Made by a program: the position numbers and the translations under genes. From positions 1-56,158 of the forward strand of contig CAAELX010000005.1 of NCBI GenBank assembly GCA_900756925.1: 56,158 bases of DNA, in the 5' to 3' direction. This document shows positions 17,767 to 26,962 of the stretch, in pieces (position 1 is the stretch's first letter; every line of letters starts with the position of its first letter). Below the pieces are notes generated by a model. It ran no database searches. It was not told where the DNA came from and saw only the letters and a program-made list of their open reading frames with translations. The DNA comes from an uncultured Roseburia sp. GTDB taxonomy: Bacteria; Bacillota; Clostridia; Lachnospirales; Lachnospiraceae.

Positions 17767-19374
17767 TTAAGAGCGGTGCTTTTGACCACTTTCCCTGGCG
17801 AACTGCATGACTTCCACAAAACTTGCCCCGGATGCAATCTTTTCTTTTATGAGATCATAATCTTCAGGGGAAGCATGGCTTTTTGCTCGGGCAAAGATCA
17901 TTTCCGGTGTGAAGCGGCTATCTAACTGATAGGGAACAACGTCTGCGGTGCCTTCTAACCATTTCAGCATGGCATCTTTCATCTTATAAATCTGCGGCAG
18001 ATAAGCTGCATCTTCTATGCGGTTAATTTTTTCCTCCGGATCAATTGAGAGATCGTAGAATTCATCGCTGCCGAGGGTACGGCTGATATATTTATAATGG
18101 TGATCGCGGATCATAATTCCTTTGGCATGGGCAACAGGGTCTGTCTGTGCCATATTTTTTGGCCAGTAAGCAACACGAGGGCTTAAACCATTTGGACCGG
18201 ATTCATGGAATTCATCACAGTGAGTTTCATCCGGCATCCGTCCCCCCTCACAGAATACATAATTGCGCTGCTCCATAGAGCGGTCGGCAAGAATCTGGCG
18301 CAGACTTTTCCCAAACTGTGTATGAGATGGAAGAATATCAGCAAAATCTGTCACGGTTGCATAGAAATCTATCAGCTCGGTCAGGGACGGGCAGATACCT
18401 GGGTCTGTTGGAACATCTGCAGGAGGCTTGATCAGGAAAGGAACTTTTGTCAGGCAGTCCTCAAAGGAATTCTGAGCCTTTTCTGTCAGATCATAATCAC
18501 CGGTGAAGTCCCCGTGGTCACTGAAAAAGAAGATTGCGCTGTTATCGTAAGACCCATTTTTTTTCATAGCATCTGTAAGCCGTCCAAACTGTTCATCTAT
18601 TTTCATGCACATGCCGAGATAGGTGGCGCGCAGCTCATTCCAATCTTCTTCTGTATAGTCCTCCATATGCTGATATTTGCGAATGTCGGAAAGAATTTTT
18701 GCCTTATGTGAACAGGTATCTGCAGTAATACGGGCAGGAAGTTTTGCGCGGTCAATTGAAGAAAAATAAGGATCTTCTACTGCGTAAGGAACATGTGGAT
18801 ACATAAGACCGAGAAAGATGCACACAGGTCTGTCATCAACAGGGTGGGTTAAACGCTCGATAGCGGCATCTACAGCGGCATCATCGTTGGTATAATTTTT
18901 TCCGTTGGCATCAAGTCCCAGCTTTCCATCATAATGGGAGTAATAATTTTTGTTTCCGGGTTCACCCCGCAGATTCTCGATAGGACCAGGAGCAGACTGA
19001 CCGCTGTAAAAGATTTCATCTACTTGGGATTCCACAAGCCCAGGAACCTGACCGGCGATCAAGTCGTTGCGGTCATTCATCCAGACATAATAGCCACTGT
19101 CCTTAAGCTCTTTTAACAGAGACGGTTCATCTTCATGCAGAAGATAAGTCATGGTACGGTGTCCGTGCACATGCGGGTACAACCCTGTAAAGAAGCTGCA
19201 CCGCGATGGGACACAGACCGGATTCTGACAGAACGCGTTGGAAAAGGAGACGGCGTCTGTCTGCGCGAAGCGGTCAAGATTTGGTGTGACCGCAGCAGGA
19301 TTTCCGAGGTGCGAGAGGGTATCTGCACGCATTTCGTCGGGGTTAAAAATAATAATGTTAGGTCTCTGTGACAT
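17767..19374 (-). CDS. Type I (formylglycine) sulfatase, cytoplasmic
   Basis: This 535-residue alkaline-phosphatase-superfamily sulfatase carries the activation motif 'CVPSR' at Cys54, the residue converted to formylglycine, followed by 'CSFFTGLYPHVHGH'. The N-terminal 'NIIIFNPDEMRADTL' supplies metal-binding Asp13, and 'FFFSDHGDFTGD' is a second metal site. There is no signal peptide, so it should desulfate an imported substrate. It is the first gene of a minus-strand pair with a GPH-type symporter encoded immediately upstream. In anaerobes the Cys-type site needs a radical SAM maturase (anSME); none is in this window. GGGAGG is well placed before the ATG. Confidence 0.9.
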   Translation of the reverse strand: MSQRPNIIIFNPDEMRADTLSHLGNPAAVTPNLDRFAQTDAVSFSNAFCQNPVCVPSRCSFFTGLYPHVHGHRTMTYLLHEDEPSLLKELKDSGYYVWMNDRNDLIAGQVPGLVESQVDEIFYSGQSAPGPIENLRGEPGNKNYYSHYDGKLGLDANGKNYTNDDAAVDAAIERLTHPVDDRPVCIFLGLMYPHVPYAVEDPYFSSIDRAKLPARITADTCSHKAKILSDIRKYQHMEDYTEEDWNELRATYLGMCMKIDEQFGRLTDAMKKNGSYDNSAIFFFSDHGDFTGDYDLTEKAQNSFEDCLTKVPFLIKPPADVPTDPGICPSLTELIDFYATVTDFADILPSHTQFGKSLRQILADRSMEQRNYVFCEGGRMPDETHCDEFHESGPNGLSPRVAYWPKNMAQTDPVAHAKGIMIRDHHYKYISRTLGSDEFYDLSIDPEEKINRIEDAAYLPQIYKMKDAMLKWLEGTADVVPYQLDSRFTPEMIFARAKSHASPEDYDLIKEKIASGASFVEVMQFARESGQKHRS

Positions 19375-19406
19375 ATCTGATCCTCCCGAATAATTGTAAA
19401 ACTTTT

Positions 19407-20792
19407 TTAGAGATCACCACGTTCTGCACGTAATGCTTTCATTTTCTTATCAACATCCATAAAAATTCCAATGACAAAAATCAGTGCAAAGCAGACAAGC
19501 GGAATCAGGTTGAAGCATACTTCAATTGCCTGGATTGCAGAGTCAGACTGTGCAATTCCCGCTGCAAGCCTGGATGAATCGTAACCGCCAATGGCAAGTC
19601 CCCATGCAACGAAGGAAGAGGCGAAACCTTGTCCGAGCTTCTGTCCGAAGCTGGCAACGGAGTTGGTCATACCGGCAATACTAATATTATTTTTATAATC
19701 CACATATTCTGCGACATCGGCAGCAGTGGATAATAAAGTACCATTTAAGAATCCAAGGGAAGCACCCTTTAATATATTTCCTGCAAAAATAGCCGGCAGG
19801 TTGACCGGGTTAAACCAGATAATCAGACATCCTGCGATTGCAAGGACAGAACCGGTCATTAACGTTTTCTGTTTTCCGAATTTCATAACGAAGATCGGAA
19901 TAATTCCGGTGAACATAACGATCAGTCCAGGAATGATACGGGACCAGGTGATCAGGCGCATCAGAGAAATGCTTCCAAGGACATCTCTTGCATAGTAAGC
20001 GGCAGCGTTACTGTTTACGCCAAGTCCGAGCCAGTTTAAAATAAATCCGAAAATAAGTGGAATGACGTATTTGTTACCGAATAAATATTTCAGGTTTGTT
20101 GCATTTAAAGTAGAGGCTTTGTGTGCTTCTTTGCTGTCTGCTGCAGGTTTTTCCGGAATGTCAAGCTCTTTGACTGTGAAGAAGGTACACATCATAGCAG
20201 CACCTGCGAGGAGCGCATAGAAGATACTCATCAGGCTGTAACCCTTTGCACCGCCGCCTAATGTGGCAACAACGGATGCGGTGAAGCCGGATACAAGAAG
20301 CTGTGCAGCAGTTGCGAAGAAGGCTCTCCAGTTCATCATGCTTGCTCTTGTGACGGAACTTCTGGTTGCCTTTGTGACAAGTACCTGCCTGGAAACAGAA
20401 GCGGCAGTACCAAATATAACAGTGGAGAGAATATATCCAATTGTGATGAAAATATTTCTTGCGGACTGTGACCATGTCTGTGGAACGTTAAACATCATGA
20501 CTAGTGACAGTGCAGTCGGGATCGCACCAACCAAAATCCACGGTCTTGCTTTTCCAAATTTTGTATACGTGTGATCGATCAGAGATCCCATAATCAGATC
20601 GGAAATACCGTCAAGTACGCGGCTGACAAGCATCATCGTTCCAATAAATGCTGCGGTTGCAAGCTGGTTGTCCACCAGATACATCGTTAAGAAACTTCCG
20701 ACTGTGAAGGAAATGATACTGGTTCCAAGTTCACCAACGCCATACCCCATACGGCTGACCTGACTTAATTCATACCTTTTATTTTTAGCCAT
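19407..20792 (-). CDS. GPH-family (MFS) sugar:cation symporter
   Basis: This is a 461-residue membrane protein with about 12 hydrophobic segments. The N-terminus 'YGVGELGTSIISFTVGSFLTMY' and 'DGISDLIMGSLIDHT' followed by 'GKARPWI' are typical of the glycoside-pentoside-hexuronide:cation symporters. It is probably co-transcribed with the sulfatase 32 bp downstream and may import a sulfated or uronic-acid-containing sugar; this is inferred from linkage only. The ATG at 20792 is preferred over that at 20798 because AGAGGT directly abuts the latter. Confidence 0.88.
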   Translation of the reverse strand: MAKNKRYELSQVSRMGYGVGELGTSIISFTVGSFLTMYLVDNQLATAAFIGTMMLVSRVLDGISDLIMGSLIDHTYTKFGKARPWILVGAIPTALSLVMMFNVPQTWSQSARNIFITIGYILSTVIFGTAASVSRQVLVTKATRSSVTRASMMNWRAFFATAAQLLVSGFTASVVATLGGGAKGYSLMSIFYALLAGAAMMCTFFTVKELDIPEKPAADSKEAHKASTLNATNLKYLFGNKYVIPLIFGFILNWLGLGVNSNAAAYYARDVLGSISLMRLITWSRIIPGLIVMFTGIIPIFVMKFGKQKTLMTGSVLAIAGCLIIWFNPVNLPAIFAGNILKGASLGFLNGTLLSTAADVAEYVDYKNNISIAGMTNSVASFGQKLGQGFASSFVAWGLAIGGYDSSRLAAGIAQSDSAIQAIEVCFNLIPLVCFALIFVIGIFMDVDKKMKALRAERGDL

Positions 20793-20959
20793 TTTCATAC
20801 CTCTTTCGTTTTTTGTGAAATAAAATGATTACGGATTCTTCGAAGATCTCGTTTGTGATGAGGTGAGAATAGCACAGAGAATTTCAGAAAACAATCAAAT
20901 TTTAAGAAAAAACAAGCGAAGTTGTCTAAAAAATGGAGAATTGATGGGAAGTGGTATGA

Positions 20960-21195
20960 AGAAAACGTCGTAAAGCCTTCTCTGTATCGCTTTCTCAGCA
21001 CTCCGCAGCTCTACATATGGAATCTCAGGTTCCGTATGTACCTCAATCTGTCGGTCTAACGACACCGCACTTGCTGTGGGATGGGAGCACAGCAAAAGAG
21101 ACCGCCGCACAGAGTGGCTTTGAAAAATATCCGTCCTTCTATCGGGCTTATGTCCAGATCATAGGACATGAGCCGTCAGGGGACAGAGGATGGAC
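20960..21195 (+). pseudogene. Remnant of an AraC-family regulator (C-terminal HTH)
   Basis: The 418-bp gap between two minus-strand genes contains decayed plus-strand coding sequence. In one frame 'STPQLYIWNLRFRMYLNL' resembles the middle of an AraC DNA-binding domain. After a frame change, 'AKETAAQSGFEKYPSFYR' and 'GHEPSGDR' match the second helix-turn-helix, whose usual form is IAxxxGFxxxSxFxRxFKxxxGxxPxxYR. There is no start codon or ribosome binding site for it, and frames are broken. Nothing else recognisable lies in 20793-21210. Confidence 0.55.
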
Positions 21196-21210
21196 AGGAA
21201 GCAGGAAAAA

Positions 21211-21759
21211 TTATTCGAGACGCTGTAACGCGCAGTTAGCCTGCAAATTGTCCCAGAAATGTGCAAGCGGAGTCTGCTCATACCGGGCGATGATACTGCA
21301 ATTTACACCGCCGTGTGCGACAATCAGCACATCCATACCGGAAGCTAAGGCAGGCTTTATCACCTCATCTAAGAAAGAGCCGGAACGGGCGAACAGTTCA
21401 TCAAGACTTTCTGCTCCATTATTCGCCACATACTGTTCCGGGTGGTGGAACAGTGTGTATACCGGGTATTTTGGATCGTCCATTGCATGTTCGATCCCCT
21501 CATAGGAACCAAAATTAATTTCTTCCAGTCGGTTATCTACAGTAATTGGAGTATCACGTCCCTTTAAGAACAGTTCCGCAGTCTCCCTCGCACGGCTAAG
21601 CGGGGAACAATAACACAGATCAAAGTGAAGATCCCGATACTTTTCCCTCGCGTCTTCCGCCATCTTCCGGCCTTCCTCATTCAGCGGAATATCCGTATGC
21701 CCCTGAAGCAAATGTCTCGCATTCCAGTCTGTTTTTCCATGTCTCATTATATATAACAT
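21211..21759 (-). CDS. Histidine phosphatase family protein (phosphoglycerate mutase-like)
   Basis: This 182-residue protein has the RHG signature at the N-terminus, 'MLYIMRHGKTDWN', with the phosphorylated His in 'RHG'. It also has 'LSRARETAELF' with a conserved Arg-Glu pair and a second catalytic His in 'IVAHGGVN'. Members dephosphorylate small metabolites such as sugar phosphates or nucleotide-derived intermediates; the substrate is unknown. AGAGGT precedes the ATG. It is transcribed away from the palindromic element and the hybrid kinase. Confidence 0.9.
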   Translation of the reverse strand: MLYIMRHGKTDWNARHLLQGHTDIPLNEEGRKMAEDAREKYRDLHFDLCYCSPLSRARETAELFLKGRDTPITVDNRLEEINFGSYEGIEHAMDDPKYPVYTLFHHPEQYVANNGAESLDELFARSGSFLDEVIKPALASGMDVLIVAHGGVNCSIIARYEQTPLAHFWDNLQANCALQRLE

Positions 21760-21827
21760 CGTATCTACCTCTTCTTAATATACTAATGTAAAAAAATACT
21801 AATTTTAAATAAAGTAAAATATTCAAA

Positions 21828-22060
21828 GCAAAACTCTTAGAAAACCTATATTGGATTGAGCGTGATAAGCGAAGGCAGTGAAGACACTGGGGAGCCGCCG
21901 GTCCTTAGCGCCCGGTCGCGCAGTGGCAGCTGTGGCTAGTCAATAGCTGTCACTGCGCGGACGGACGCTTAGTACCGCTGCGAGCGACACGTAGCGGGAG
22001 CGTGTCTTCACTGCCTTCGCTTATCACGCTCAATCTTCACTACGTAAATCAGAGTTTCGC
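21828..22060. repeat. Large palindromic intergenic element with perfect 34-bp stem
   Basis: The outer ends GCAAAACTC (21828-21836) and GAGTTTCGC (22052-22060) are inverted with one mismatch. Inside, 21854-21887 is the exact reverse complement of 22002-22035 (34 of 34). The 114 nt between contain a further 15-bp hairpin (21917-21931 with 21945-21959, one G-T pair), and the flanks of that hairpin (GGTCCTTAGCG and CGCTTAGTACC) also pair imperfectly. The whole is therefore nearly one long hairpin. It lies between divergent genes and contains no reading frame I can support. It could be a MITE-like element, a structured RNA or a cruciform-forming site. Its ends resemble those at 8454 and 38538. Confidence 0.85.
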
Positions 22061-22201
22061 GATCTCCAATCAACACTATAAAGCTTTAAGCGAAAAAAGG
22101 CAAATCTTTTGCTATACTATTTTAGTTTCATGAATTAAAATAATAGAAAGCACTGATACTAATCCGGACGAAAAAGGCACAGATACAAAGGGACGGCAGT
22201 T

Positions 22202-25200
22202 ATGATTACAAAAAATAACATCACAGAGTTTTATGAAAAATACAGAAAGAATCTGGAAATGGAAGACTTCTTAAATGAGTCTGTTCTCAGGGCGGAAGAT
22301 GAAGAGAGCTGGATCGAGCGGCTTAGGGCGAAGTCGAAGGGCTTAAGGGACATGTACATTGAGAACGAGACGATGTTAAATCTGTATTTGCGTCCTTTCC
22401 TGGAACAGGAGAGCCTTCTGACGGAGGAGCTGGCAGAAGAATTTTTCCAACAGATTACGATTATGAACAGCCTCGGATACTGTGACAGGGTGACGTGTAT
22501 TGCAATCGGGGAAGTATTACAGTACTATTTTGAAAAAAATGGAAATTATCATCACTGGATCCGGACAACACATTTTCTGGGAGGCTTCTACAGCAGTTAC
22601 AGTACGGTGGCAGATGTGGAAAAATGCCTGGCATGTTTCGACCTTGAGAGGGAACAACTGCCTCGTTATGAGCAGATAGATGACTGGGATGTCCGCAAGA
22701 ACATTATGCTTTCTTTCTATAACTATGCGGTAGTGTGGAATAATGCCGGAACTTACCGCAGTGCGGAAGGGGAGTTAGACAAGACGACTTACTATGAGCA
22801 GTTGATCGACGAAGCAGACCGGGCAATGCAGGTGTTTGATGATCCAGTGATCCGTGCACTGGATGGGGATAACTATGATCTGGACGGGTTGAAACAGGAG
22901 CTTTGCTATGATATCTATGGAAATGTCGTCTGCGGCTGCAACAAAAAAGAGGACATGAGTGAGGCGATGCTTGTGCGCACGGAGGCAGTGTTAAAGAAGC
23001 TGTATGCACAGGCGGTAAAAGAGCATGAGAATGTTTTTGAGATGGAGGATGAGATCTATTGTAATTACTGGAAGTTAAGGCTTTACTTAAATGAAATTTC
23101 CATCGAAGAATATGTGCAGAAGATGATGGATTACTGCGATTATGTGTTAGAGCATGATAAGCTGTCGGAGAGGGAAGAGGACAGCTTTGTGGATAGCAGA
23201 TATTTTCAGGTGAATATGTATCAGATCCCGAATCTGGCATCCATTCAGGGGATCCGGGAAAAGAGGGAACTTTTTGAACAGGTGAAGGGGTACATTCTTC
23301 CGAGGTTTCTGAAGTTTGTGGAGGAGCTTCCACGGAAAAAAGATGCTGTCTTTGTGAACGGACCGCTGCGGAATACGATTCTGGATCTTGCTGAAAATAT
23401 CGGAAGCAGTGAGCTTGATACACATTATCTTTTGAATGTACTGCTTAACAGGGATGAAAACCTGACCATCCATGCGGCAATGGTGAAGCGGCTTGCCCTC
23501 ACTGTGGTGCAGAAGATATTAGAGAAGAGACCGGAACTTTTAGTCGGGACGTTGGGGAATAAGTCAGTGGTGGAAGTGCTAGAGCACCGGGGGGAGATCG
23601 AGTCTGCGGTTGCCATGGCAGCGCTGGTTTACGACATTGGAAAGCTGCATTTTGTGGATGAGGTGAACTTACAGAGCCGCAGCCTGGAGGAATGGGAGAA
23701 ACAGAGAGTCAGACAGCATACGCAGATGGGGTATGATCTGTTGAAAAAGCTTGGTTTTGAGGAGGTCTACTGCGATATCGCGCGGGGACACCACAAATAT
23801 TATGATGGGAAGAGCGGGAATCCGGCAGATTATGACAATACAGCATCTGAGGCACGTTTTCTGACAGACCTGATCAAGATCTGTGATTCCATGGATGCGG
23901 CGACGGATGACATCGGAAGGATTTACCGGAAGAAGAAACAGTTCTCTGAATTTATGGTAGAACTGAAGTTTGGGGCAGGGCATCACTACAATCCGGATAT
24001 TGCAGCAGTGATTGATGAGAACAGTGAGCTTTATGATGAGCTGCAATATATTACTACGTCCGGACGGGTTGCGATCTACTATGAGATGTACCATGATTTC
24101 GTATCAACAGAGGGAGTAGAAGGACAGAAGGCAGAGCACCAGATAGAAGAGAGGCAGATTGACAGACCAGATCATCTCTTAGAGGATATTGCGGAAGCAA
24201 ACAGAGCCAGGGAACAGGTGTTAATGTCTATGGCGAAGTCGATGCTTCTGATTGCGAGAATCCATTCGAATGAAGATCGGATGCAGGTGGTACACTGTTT
24301 GGAAAATGAGCTGTTAGCAGGCACTAGGGACGGCAGTTTCCGGGAATTTGTGGAAGGTTTTTGCAGGGAGAAGATGCATCCGGAGGATTATCCGAAGCTT
24401 CGGAGGCTGACAGAGTATGGAGGATTTTCCGACAGCCTGTATCCGGCGGACGGATCGTTTGAGTTGGAAGTCCGTATGCTAAGAGGGGAAGATTACAGCT
24501 GGGTGCGTATGCAGTTTCTGCTTGCAGAGGAGAAGTCCGGGGTGCCGCAGGTGATCGTGCTGACTGTACGGGACATTGACGCGACGAAGCGCCAGCAGCA
24601 ACAGTTGAAGACGGCGATCGAACTGGCACATGAGCGGGCAGAGCAGGCGAACCGCGCGAAGAGTGAATTCCTGTCCAATATGTCCCATGATATGCGGACG
24701 CCGATGAATGTCATCCTCGGCATGACGCAGATCGCAAGGAGCCATATGGATGATCCGGACAGGGTAGCAGACTGTATCGGCAAGATTGAGCAGGCATCCA
24801 CGCATCTGCTGGGGCTTGTGAATGAAGTCTTAGATATGTCGAAGATTGAGAACGGCAGGATGGAGCTGGAGTGCAAGCCGGTAGAACTGCGGAGACTGTT
24901 AGAGAATGTGCTTATGATGGTGCAGGGAGAGATTACAAGAAAACAGATTGACTGCACCGTTGATGTAAGCCATCTGCCGGAAGAACAACTGCTCGGCGAC
25001 GAGGTGAAGATCCGGGAAATTCTTTTAAACATTCTTTCCAATGCTGTGAAGTACACGCCGGAGGGCAGATGGATCTCCGTATATGCAGAGAAAACACCGG
25101 AAACGATCGGGGAATACCAGAGCTATCGCTTGATTGTAAGCGACGGTGGAATCGGTATGAGCAAAGAATTTTTAGGACGTTTGTTCGAACCGTTTGTAAG

Positions 25201-25804
25201 GGAAAGGCAGGAGGCATCGAAGAACGTGACGGGAACCGGTCTTGGTTTAAGTATCACGAAAGCGATCGTGGAGCTGATGCACGGATATATCCATGTCAAC
25301 AGTATCCTGGGGGAGGGATCTACCTTTGAGGTTGTGATCCGCCTGTGTCCGTCACAAGAGCAGAGGATGACGGAAGAGCCGGAGCGTGGGATTTGCTTAA
25401 GTGACTGCATCAACCGTTTTGCAGGAAAACGGGTGCTTCTCGTGGAAGACAATGAACTGAACAGGGAGATCTTCGTGGAGCTTGTGGAAGACACGGGAGT
25501 TACCGTCGAGGAGGCAGAGAACGGACAGATTGCCTTACAGATGGTAAGAGAGCATGGAGACCGTTATTACGATATGATCTTTATGGATGCCCAGATGCCG
25601 GTGATGGATGGGTATGAGTCGACGAGACAGATCCGGAATCTGGAACGGACAGAGGGCAGATCCCGTGTGCCGATCGCAGCGATCACGGCGAATGTGTTCG
25701 CAGAGGATGTGGATGCTGCGATGGAAGCAGGAATGGACACACACCTTGGGAAGCCGCTTGAGCTTACGAAGGTGCTGTCGGAGATGATCCACCTGATGGG
25801 GTAA
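22202..25804 (+). CDS. Hybrid histidine kinase with degenerate HD-GYP domain
   Basis: This is a 1200-residue soluble signalling protein. Residues 1-400 are a helical region with no recognised domain. About 410-640 resemble an HD-GYP domain, but the HD pair reads Tyr477-Asp478 ('LVYDIGKL') and the second motif is 'HHKYYDGKSGNP' (from His530) in place of HHExxDGxGYP, so phosphodiesterase activity is doubtful. A PAS-like segment (about 720-800) precedes a HisKA domain (H-box 'SNMSHDMRTPMN', His829), an HATPase domain (about 930-1060, 'GTGLGLSI') and a C-terminal receiver (Asp1129 in 'FMDAQMPVMDG'). No membrane segment is present. It lies next to an AraC gene and the host-glycan operon but its target is unknown. 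Confidence 0.9.
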   Translation: MITKNNITEFYEKYRKNLEMEDFLNESVLRAEDEESWIERLRAKSKGLRDMYIENETMLNLYLRPFLEQESLLTEELAEEFFQQITIMNSLGYCDRVTCIAIGEVLQYYFEKNGNYHHWIRTTHFLGGFYSSYSTVADVEKCLACFDLEREQLPRYEQIDDWDVRKNIMLSFYNYAVVWNNAGTYRSAEGELDKTTYYEQLIDEADRAMQVFDDPVIRALDGDNYDLDGLKQELCYDIYGNVVCGCNKKEDMSEAMLVRTEAVLKKLYAQAVKEHENVFEMEDEIYCNYWKLRLYLNEISIEEYVQKMMDYCDYVLEHDKLSEREEDSFVDSRYFQVNMYQIPNLASIQGIREKRELFEQVKGYILPRFLKFVEELPRKKDAVFVNGPLRNTILDLAENIGSSELDTHYLLNVLLNRDENLTIHAAMVKRLALTVVQKILEKRPELLVGTLGNKSVVEVLEHRGEIESAVAMAALVYDIGKLHFVDEVNLQSRSLEEWEKQRVRQHTQMGYDLLKKLGFEEVYCDIARGHHKYYDGKSGNPADYDNTASEARFLTDLIKICDSMDAATDDIGRIYRKKKQFSEFMVELKFGAGHHYNPDIAAVIDENSELYDELQYITTSGRVAIYYEMYHDFVSTEGVEGQKAEHQIEERQIDRPDHLLEDIAEANRAREQVLMSMAKSMLLIARIHSNEDRMQVVHCLENELLAGTRDGSFREFVEGFCREKMHPEDYPKLRRLTEYGGFSDSLYPADGSFELEVRMLRGEDYSWVRMQFLLAEEKSGVPQVIVLTVRDIDATKRQQQQLKTAIELAHERAEQANRAKSEFLSNMSHDMRTPMNVILGMTQIARSHMDDPDRVADCIGKIEQASTHLLGLVNEVLDMSKIENGRMELECKPVELRRLLENVLMMVQGEITRKQIDCTVDVSHLPEEQLLGDEVKIREILLNILSNAVKYTPEGRWISVYAEKTPETIGEYQSYRLIVSDGGIGMSKEFLGRLFEPFVRERQEASKNVTGTGLGLSITKAIVELMHGYIHVNSILGEGSTFEVVIRLCPSQEQRMTEEPERGICLSDCINRFAGKRVLLVEDNELNREIFVELVEDTGVTVEEAENGQIALQMVREHGDRYYDMIFMDAQMPVMDGYESTRQIRNLERTEGRSRVPIAAITANVFAEDVDAAMEAGMDTHLGKPLELTKVLSEMIHLMG

Positions 25805-25812
25805 AAACAGAA

Positions 25813-26670
25813 TCAGGTTGACGGTGCTTTGGAAGCGGCATGGCTTTTCCGGTATTGCTGGGGAGTCATGCCAGTTTCTTTCCGGAAGATCTGTGAAAAA
25901 TAGGACTGCGAGGAAAACCCGGTACTCGATGCTACCTGGGCAATAGAGCGGTTAGAAGATACTAACAGTTCTTTGCTGGCAGACAGCCGTTTGGCAGTCA
26001 GATAGCTGATCGGGGACTGCCCCATACACTCAGCGAACGAGTGCGCCAGATAGAACTTATTGATATGAGTGATATCCGCGAGCAGATCCAGAGTAATATT
26101 TTTCGAATAATTTGCATCAATATAGCGCTTGGCGAGTGCACATTCTTTCGAAAGCTGGAAGCTTGAATCGGAGATGACGGATACATTCTGCTCCCTGGAA
26201 ATATAGACTAATAATACCTGGAGCAGACCGTGACAGACGATTTCAAAGCCCGGCTTTTTTTCCTGAAATTCCTTGATCATCAACTGGGAAAAGTTAATAA
26301 ATTGTTTTTTGATCGAACCATAACTATAGAAGCTGTACCCTTTGGCATCGTCATTCTGCGGGTGGGAGAAAGAAAAGGCAAGACCCTCCACACCGAAGAC
26401 AATATATTCCATCGGGTCGTTTGGCAGCGTCTTCTCTGTGTGCTCTACATGTGGGTTAATAATAATAAGATCATCCGGTGCAACCGGGATTTCATTCCCT
26501 TCCACGTAGAACATTCCCTTTCCGCTTAATACATAGAACAGCTCCGAAAACTGGTGGGTATGCGGCAGGCTCTGCCAGTCCCCCTCGTATTTCGACATGG
26601 AAATATAACGGAGCCGAAAATCGTGTTTAAAAGAATTGTCTTGTTCAAGATTGATAATTTCATTACTCAT
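25813..26670 (-). CDS. AraC-family transcriptional regulator with cupin sensor
   Basis: This 285-residue protein has an N-terminal cupin sugar-binding domain ('HTHQFSELFYVLSGKG', 'INPHVEHTE') and a C-terminal double helix-turn-helix ('LLADITHINKFYLAHSFAE', 'VASSTGFSSQSYFSQIF', 'GMTPQQYRK'). It is divergent from the GH112-ABC-GH136 operon across a 292-bp AT-rich region, so it is the likely activator of that operon. The ATG at 26670 is preferred: AAGGGG lies 9 nt upstream, whereas the TTG at 26676 is too close. Confidence 0.92.
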   Translation of the reverse strand: MSNEIINLEQDNSFKHDFRLRYISMSKYEGDWQSLPHTHQFSELFYVLSGKGMFYVEGNEIPVAPDDLIIINPHVEHTEKTLPNDPMEYIVFGVEGLAFSFSHPQNDDAKGYSFYSYGSIKKQFINFSQLMIKEFQEKKPGFEIVCHGLLQVLLVYISREQNVSVISDSSFQLSKECALAKRYIDANYSKNITLDLLADITHINKFYLAHSFAECMGQSPISYLTAKRLSASKELLVSSNRSIAQVASSTGFSSQSYFSQIFRKETGMTPQQYRKSHAASKAPST

Positions 26671-26715
26671 ATCCAAAATCCCCTTGTGTAATTCGTAATT
26701 GAATTTTATATTTTA

Positions 26716-26730
26716 TAGATACAATATCTA
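26716..26730. promoter_or_regulatory. Inverted repeat in the AraC/GH112 divergent region
   Basis: TAGATA-CAA-TATCTA is a perfect 6-bp inverted repeat in an AT-rich region between two divergent starts. It could be a regulator site, or chance given the base composition. I see no convincing -35/-10 pair for the GH112 operon here. Confidence 0.3.
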
Positions 26731-26962
26731 AAATTCGCAATATTTTAATAATCACCACGTTAAAGTGACGAAAAAGAAAGCAAATCACAAAACTCATTTA
26801 TTGAATTATACATAGAAAAATAAAAAATAACATCATTTTATTATTAAAAAAGCAAGATTTATAAAAAAAGAAGCAACAATGAAATTGAATGACATATGGA
26901 TAGCAGATATACTTAAGCTATCAAAAAGGAACGAAATGTACGAGAGATTAGAGGAGAGTATC

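Noticed and set aside
22704..23423. 239-codon minus-strand frame inside the hybrid kinase gene
   Set aside because: Proline/serine/histidine-rich shadow of a coding strand with no start signal.
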